Below, piece by piece: positions 40,398 to 44,874 of a stretch of 44,874 nucleotides of DNA. The DNA comes from Rhodobiaceae bacterium UBA6963 (GTDB lineage Bacteria; Pseudomonadota; Alphaproteobacteria; RS24), in NCBI GenBank assembly GCA_002450335.1, contig DJZB01000049.1, positions 1-44,874 on the forward strand, read 5' to 3'. Position numbers and translations under genes: made by a program. The notes under the pieces were generated by a model. The model did not search any database. It was not told the DNA's origin and worked only from the letters and a program-made list of their open reading frames with translations. Position 1 is the first letter of the stretch. Every line of letters starts with the position of its first letter.

Positions 40398-43238
40398 GTG
40401 AACGGGCTCATGGGACAGAAACAGTCAAAAAAATTAAAAAAGCCTGATACGGCTGAAAAAATTCGCAAAGCGTTTGATAAAATTGCGCGCAATCATGCGA
40501 CTACGCCTGATGATGCCCTCACTCAGTCAAGAACTGCGGCGCTTGAGATGCTCAAAAAGACGCTGTCAAAAGGCCATAAGCGGGCGCATGAAAACTTGCT
40601 CAACCGAGATTATAGGGGCGGCAAATGTGCAGAAGTCATCAGTGCCCTAATGGATAATATTATTGTTGAGCTGGCACGGTTTGCCAATCAGCTTTTGAAG
40701 GGTAAGGATGGGCAACCAATTTCATGTGCAATTGTTGCAGTTGGTGGGTATGGGCGACAGCGCCTTGCCCCCGGCTCAGACATTGATTTGCTTTTTATCA
40801 CCCCTCAAAATGCTGACAGAGCCTGTCTGGAGGTTGTAGAATTTATTTTATATATGCTCTGGGATATGGGGCTTAAGATTGGTCACGCAACGCGCGATGT
40901 AGACAATTGCATCTCTCAAGCTAAAGAAGATATGACCATTCGCACAGCGATGCTCGAAGCAAGATTTTTGACCGGCGATGAGGAATTGTTCACAAAATTT
41001 CGAAGCAAGTTCGCCGGAAAAATTCTTAGCGGCTCGGCGCGCAGTTTTGTCAAGGCCAAGCTGGATGAGCGTGATCATAGGCACAAAAGAAGCGGTGAAA
41101 GCCGATATCTGGTCGAGCCAAATGTTAAAGAAGGCAAAGGCGGATTGCGGGATCTAAACACGTTGTTCTGGATTGCTAAATATTGCTATGCCGTTGACAC
41201 GGTTGATGAGTTGGTCAGTTGCGGGTTTCTTTCCAGGGAAGAGTTGAACCTTTTTAAGCGCTGTGACAATTTTTTATGGGCGGTCAGGTGCCATTTACAT
41301 TTTCTGACCGGACGCGCTGAGGAACGTCTGGGCTTTGACAATCAATCTGCTATGGCAGAGGCCATGGGTTTCAAGTCCACAAGTGGCCTCAATAAGGTTG
41401 AGCGCTTCATGCGCCAGTACTTTTTAATTGCTAAAGATGTCGGTGACTTAACAAGGATTTTTTGTGCGCGTCTTGAGGCAGAGCAAACCAAGCCGGGCCG
41501 CATGGCGCGTTTGCCGGCGCTGTTCCAGCGACAAAAACAGGTGCATGGCTTCACCATATCCGGCCAACGTCTGACAATGGTGCGCTCGGATGTATTTCGT
41601 CGCAATCCGGTCAATCTCATCCGTATGTTTAAAATCGCCAATGATTATAAATTGCTGATAGACCCCAATACTTTGCGGGAGGTGACGCGGTCGCGCCATC
41701 TTATTGATAAGGATTTACGCGAGAACCCTGAAGCCAATAAGTTGTTTTTGGAAATCCTCACCTCGCGCAACCACCCTGAGCGCATTTTGCGCCGTATGAA
41801 TGAAGCAGGTGTTCTGGGTAAGCTATTGCCGGATTTCGGGCGGATTGTCGCCATGATGCAGTTCAACATGTATCACCATTATACGGCTGATGAGCATTTG
41901 CTCAGGGCTATTGGTATTTTGTCTGAATTGGAGCGCGGCGAATTGGAGGATGACCACCCGCTGGCGCACCGCTTGATGTCACAGAATATCAATCGCAAGG
42001 TGATTTATCTTGCTGTTCTGCTGCACGACATTGCCAAGGGGCGGCCTGAAGACCACTCGCTTGCCGGCGCCCGCATAGCTCGTCGCCTCGGACCACGTCT
42101 TGGGTTGACTAAAAATGAAACCGAACTTGTGGCTTGGCTTGTGGAATACCATCTGGTTATGAGTGACACGGCGCAAAGGCGTGATCTGACCGACCCGCAA
42201 ACCATTGAAGATTTTGTTTCAAATGTTCAGACACTGGAAAGATTGCGGCATTTGTTGGTGCTGACTGTGGTCGATATTCGTGCTGTCGGACCGGGTGTTT
42301 GGAATGGTTGGAAGGGCCAGCTTTTGCGGGAGCTTTATTTCGAAGCTGAGGCTATGTTGGTTGGCTCTGCCAGCCACGCCAACAGGCCGCTACGGGTTGC
42401 GAATGCTCAGAAGGAATTTCTGGATGTTTTGCAAATGACTATGCCCGATTGGTCGGAAGCCAAATGCAACAAATATATTGCCCGTCACCATGATGCTTAT
42501 TGGCTGAGTTACGATATTGATACAAAAATTAAGCACGCGGCTTTGCTCTCCAAGGTTGAAGGCTCGGGCTTTCAGGTTGAAGTCACTGAAGATAAAAAAC
42601 AGGATGTTCTTGAGTTGAACTTTACATGTCCCGACCACCCCGGCTTATTCTCGCGTTTATCCGGCGCCTGTGCTGTGGCCGGACTGACAATTGTCGATGC
42701 CAAGCTTGCCATTACCAAAGATGGCATGGCGCTTGACGTTTTGCGACTGCAAGAACCTGAACGGGAAAGCTTCCCCGATAAGGCGCGCGTGAAGAGGCTT
42801 ATTGCAACTATTCAAAGTGTTTTGCATGGAGAAATTCTTCCGCCTGACCGTTTGGCAGACGTGCCTTTCTCGCGGCGGGTCAATGCCTTTAAATTGGCTA
42901 ATAACGTGACGATTGATAATGATTTGTCGAGCCACTCGACCGTCATTGAGGTTAGCGGTCTCGATTGTCCGGGGTTGCTTTATGCCCTGGCAAAAACATT
43001 ATTCAATTTGAATGTAACGATTGTATCGGCGCGCGCTGTCACTTTTGGTGAAAGGGCGGTGGATGTATTTTATGTGCAAGACCTGACGGGAGAAAAAATA
43101 ACGCGTAAATCCAAATTGACAGCCATAATGGATGGCTTGCAGATGGTGCTTGCCAATCAATCTGAACCGCCACGCGCCAAGCAATCAAAGCAAGCCAAGC
43201 CCACTAAGCCATCTAAACAAGGGCGAAAAGCAGCTTGA
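40398..43238 (+). CDS. glnD: [Protein-PII] uridylyltransferase / uridylyl-removing enzyme
   Basis: Bifunctional sensor of glutamine that uridylylates PII when nitrogen is limiting and removes UMP when it is plentiful. The 946-residue protein has the nucleotidyltransferase motif GGYGRQRLAPGSDIDLLF with D128 and D130, the HD hydrolase domain with H543-D544 in VLLHDIAKGR, and two C-terminal ACT domains starting near 738 and 848. The last 26 residues are a basic Lys/Gln/Pro tail. Start is GTG (40398) or ATG (40410). The stop overlaps murJ. The PII genes are elsewhere. Confidence 0.97.
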   Translation: MNGLMGQKQSKKLKKPDTAEKIRKAFDKIARNHATTPDDALTQSRTAALEMLKKTLSKGHKRAHENLLNRDYRGGKCAEVISALMDNIIVELARFANQLLKGKDGQPISCAIVAVGGYGRQRLAPGSDIDLLFITPQNADRACLEVVEFILYMLWDMGLKIGHATRDVDNCISQAKEDMTIRTAMLEARFLTGDEELFTKFRSKFAGKILSGSARSFVKAKLDERDHRHKRSGESRYLVEPNVKEGKGGLRDLNTLFWIAKYCYAVDTVDELVSCGFLSREELNLFKRCDNFLWAVRCHLHFLTGRAEERLGFDNQSAMAEAMGFKSTSGLNKVERFMRQYFLIAKDVGDLTRIFCARLEAEQTKPGRMARLPALFQRQKQVHGFTISGQRLTMVRSDVFRRNPVNLIRMFKIANDYKLLIDPNTLREVTRSRHLIDKDLRENPEANKLFLEILTSRNHPERILRRMNEAGVLGKLLPDFGRIVAMMQFNMYHHYTADEHLLRAIGILSELERGELEDDHPLAHRLMSQNINRKVIYLAVLLHDIAKGRPEDHSLAGARIARRLGPRLGLTKNETELVAWLVEYHLVMSDTAQRRDLTDPQTIEDFVSNVQTLERLRHLLVLTVVDIRAVGPGVWNGWKGQLLRELYFEAEAMLVGSASHANRPLRVANAQKEFLDVLQMTMPDWSEAKCNKYIARHHDAYWLSYDIDTKIKHAALLSKVEGSGFQVEVTEDKKQDVLELNFTCPDHPGLFSRLSGACAVAGLTIVDAKLAITKDGMALDVLRLQEPERESFPDKARVKRLIATIQSVLHGEILPPDRLADVPFSRRVNAFKLANNVTIDNDLSSHSTVIEVSGLDCPGLLYALAKTLFNLNVTIVSARAVTFGERAVDVFYVQDLTGEKITRKSKLTAIMDGLQMVLANQSEPPRAKQSKQAKPTKPSKQGRKAA

Positions 43239-44851
43239 TGAGGCGGTTCTCCATAGTCAGAGCTGCGGCGACGACAGGGGCTGCAACCTTGATGAGCCGT
43301 ATTCTAGGGTTTCTTCGCGATGTGCTGATTGCAGCGTCCTTGGGGGCGGGCCCTTTGGCGGATATTTTTGTGGTTGCCTTTAGATTGCCTAATCTTTTTC
43401 GTCGGCTCTTTGCAGAAGGGGCATTTAATGCGGCTTTTGTGCCTATTTTTGCGAAGCGTATGGAAGCGGAAGGTGTTGAGGCGGCACGCAAGCTATCGGC
43501 AGAGGTTTTGGCGGTATTACTTGCTGGGCTAATCATTTTCACGCTCCTCGCCGAATGGTATATGCCTTATCTTGTCCACGCGCTGGCAAGCGGCTTTCGG
43601 GCTACACCGGAAAAATTTGATTTGGCAGTAACCTATTCGCGCATCACGTTTCCTTATCTGGTTTTCATGTCGCTGTTGTCGCTTTATGCGGCGATGTTGA
43701 ATGCCTCAGGCCGATTTGCCGTTGCGGCATTCGCGCCGGTTTTACTTAATGTTGTGCTTATTGGTGCTTTGTTGATGGCGGCAATGACAGGCCGGGACAG
43801 TCTTGCATCTCTTATATGGGGCGTTGCAATTGCCGGCGGGTTACAATTTTTGATGGTTTGGTTTGCCGTTAAGCAGGCCGGTCTGGGCATTGGATTGCAA
43901 CGCCCGCGCCTTACAGAGGATGTGAAGAGGGTTTTGACACTGGGCATTCCTGGTGTGCTCGCCGCTGGCGTGGGTCAAATTAATTTGTTGGTTGGGACAA
44001 ATATTGCCTCCGCGCAAGATGGGGCAGCGTCATGGCTATACTATGCAGACAGGCTTTATCAGCTTCCACTTGGTGTCATTGGCATTGCGCTTTCTGTCGC
44101 TTTATTGCCCGACCTTTCGCGCCGGCTAAGAGCAGGCGACGAGGCCGGTGCACGAAACAGTCAGAACCGCAGTTTACAAATAGCCTTATTGTTTTCCATC
44201 CCCTGTGCTGTCGGCCTCTATCTTCTGGCTGATCCGGTCATGGCGGTTTTATTCCAACGCGGTGCATTTACCGCGGCAGATACGTCTGCTTCCGGTGTCG
44301 CACTTATGGGATTTGCTTTTGGTCTTCCGGCCTTTGTTGGTATTAAAGTGATGCAGCCAAGTTTCTTTGCGCGCGAAGATACTTTTTATCCTTTTGTTTA
44401 CGGTGCGCTGGGTGTGGTCGCGAATATTGCTATCAGCCTGACATTTTTCCCCATGTTTGGGCACTTAGCTATTGCCGTTGCGACGAGCGTGGCCGGATGG
44501 CTGACATTGGTTACAATGAGTATGCATTTGTTTATCAGCGGCTGGCGTCCTGATAAAGCACTCGTGACAGGCACACTGGCAATCCTGTTTTCCGCAGCTC
44601 TCATGGCTCTGGCGCTAAGTTATTCCCCTTTCGCGCCGCCTGAGAATGCACCTCATCAAGCCTTGTCACTTGCGTTATGGCTCGCGGGTCATATTTTTGC
44701 TGCGATGATGCTTTTTCTGCTATCCGGTCTTGTGACGGGGGCTTTTGGCAGAGATATACTGAGCAATTTTAAACCTTCTGCACGCGCGGCGTGGCTTGCC
44801 AAATCCGACGCATTGCGTGATAAGGCTGATGAGAATGAGAAGGATGATTAA
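43238..44851 (+). CDS. murJ: Lipid II flippase MurJ
   Basis: Multidrug/oligosaccharidyl-lipid/polysaccharide-family transporter that flips lipid II for peptidoglycan synthesis. About 537 residues with some 14 transmembrane helices. Family motifs include AATTGAATLMSRILGFLRDVLIAASLGAG at the N-terminus, FRLPNLFRRLFAEGAFNAAFVPIF and QLPLGVIGIALSVALLPDLSR. The ATG at 43238 overlaps the glnD stop (TGATG); a TTG three bases earlier is less likely. The C-terminus is short and charged. The next gene begins at the base after its stop. Confidence 0.97.
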   Translation: MRRFSIVRAAATTGAATLMSRILGFLRDVLIAASLGAGPLADIFVVAFRLPNLFRRLFAEGAFNAAFVPIFAKRMEAEGVEAARKLSAEVLAVLLAGLIIFTLLAEWYMPYLVHALASGFRATPEKFDLAVTYSRITFPYLVFMSLLSLYAAMLNASGRFAVAAFAPVLLNVVLIGALLMAAMTGRDSLASLIWGVAIAGGLQFLMVWFAVKQAGLGIGLQRPRLTEDVKRVLTLGIPGVLAAGVGQINLLVGTNIASAQDGAASWLYYADRLYQLPLGVIGIALSVALLPDLSRRLRAGDEAGARNSQNRSLQIALLFSIPCAVGLYLLADPVMAVLFQRGAFTAADTSASGVALMGFAFGLPAFVGIKVMQPSFFAREDTFYPFVYGALGVVANIAISLTFFPMFGHLAIAVATSVAGWLTLVTMSMHLFISGWRPDKALVTGTLAILFSAALMALALSYSPFAPPENAPHQALSLALWLAGHIFAAMMLFLLSGLVTGAFGRDILSNFKPSARAAWLAKSDALRDKADENEKDD

Positions 44852-44874
44852 ATGACGGATTTCCATCCACGGGT
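44852..44874 (+). CDS. Start of next gene, possibly trpS (truncated by window)
   Basis: An ATG lies directly after the murJ stop and encodes MTDFHPR before the window ends. In many alphaproteobacteria trpS, tryptophanyl-tRNA synthetase, follows murJ, and a short polar N-terminus before the F-S-G-x-Q-P motif would fit. Only seven codons are visible, so the product is inferred from gene order alone. Confidence 0.35.

Noticed and set aside
1..44874. CRISPR arrays, insertion sequences, prophage genes, tRNA or rRNA genes
   Set aside because: Looked for spaced repeats, transposase or integrase motifs and tRNA-type T-loop sequences; none were seen.

Overview
The window is a gene-dense stretch of bacterial chromosome with moderate GC content. 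It reads as Alphaproteobacteria. The evidence is the block ppsR-maf-aroE-coaE-dnaQ-secB facing hemE-hemJ-rho, the fxsA / Tim44-domain / Smr / hisBHAFE-coaA run, and the mutS-glnD-murJ order. I cannot name a genus; a marine or free-living lineage is only a guess. Almost everything is core housekeeping. I see no insertion sequence, prophage, CRISPR array, tRNA or rRNA.

The most notable non-coding part is 5247-5774, the only gene-free stretch over 300 bases. It lies between hemE and ppsR (the RP001-type gene). That is the conserved position of the chromosomal replication origin in Caulobacter crescentus and Rickettsia prowazekii. It holds a perfect DnaA box, two TTATTCACA boxes, a head-to-tail run of three 9-mers, further degenerate boxes and an AT-rich tract, so I call it a probable oriC.

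Layout, left to right. (1) 1-2307: the 3' part of a YyaL-type protein and a dienelactone hydrolase, both plus strand. (2) 2345-5246: rho, hemJ and hemE, minus strand. (3) 5247-5774: probable oriC. (4) 5775-9452: a plus-strand operon of ppsR, maf, aroE, coaE and dnaQ with overlapping or close ends; secB and fxsA follow on the minus strand. (5) 10661-16148: Tim44-domain and Smr-domain proteins, then hisB, hisH, hisA, hisF, hisE and coaA, covering most of the mid-pathway of histidine synthesis. (6) 16158-20988: a PfkB kinase, an unknown lipoprotein, nth, a DUF2244 protein, ogt, gpmA and dapB. (7) 21056-28421: dnaJ, dnaK, alkB, grpE, rph, rdgB and hemW. Both dnaK and grpE are preceded by sequences resembling the alphaproteobacterial RpoH promoter, and hrcA is absent from its usual place beside grpE. 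(8) 28332-33447: an LpoA-like lipoprotein divergent from rsmI-yraN-BON lipoprotein-gshB, resembling the E. coli lpoA/rsmI/yraN/dolP neighbourhood, then one orphan ORF. (9) 33613-44874: comM, maeB, mutS, glnD, murJ and the first codons of a further gene, probably trpS.

Functional themes are replication and repair (oriC, dnaQ, nth, ogt, alkB, mutS, comM, rdgB), protein folding and export (dnaK, dnaJ, grpE, secB, a Tim44-like protein), haem synthesis (hemE, hemJ), cofactor and amino-acid synthesis (aroE, coaE, coaA, the his genes, dapB, gshB), cell wall (LpoA-like, murJ) and nitrogen signalling (glnD). I found no convincing new multi-gene system. The items most worth checking are the origin architecture, an apparent ATT start codon on the Tim44-domain gene, the paired RpoH-type promoters without hrcA, paired palindromes beside repair genes, and a long tail-to-tail gene overlap.
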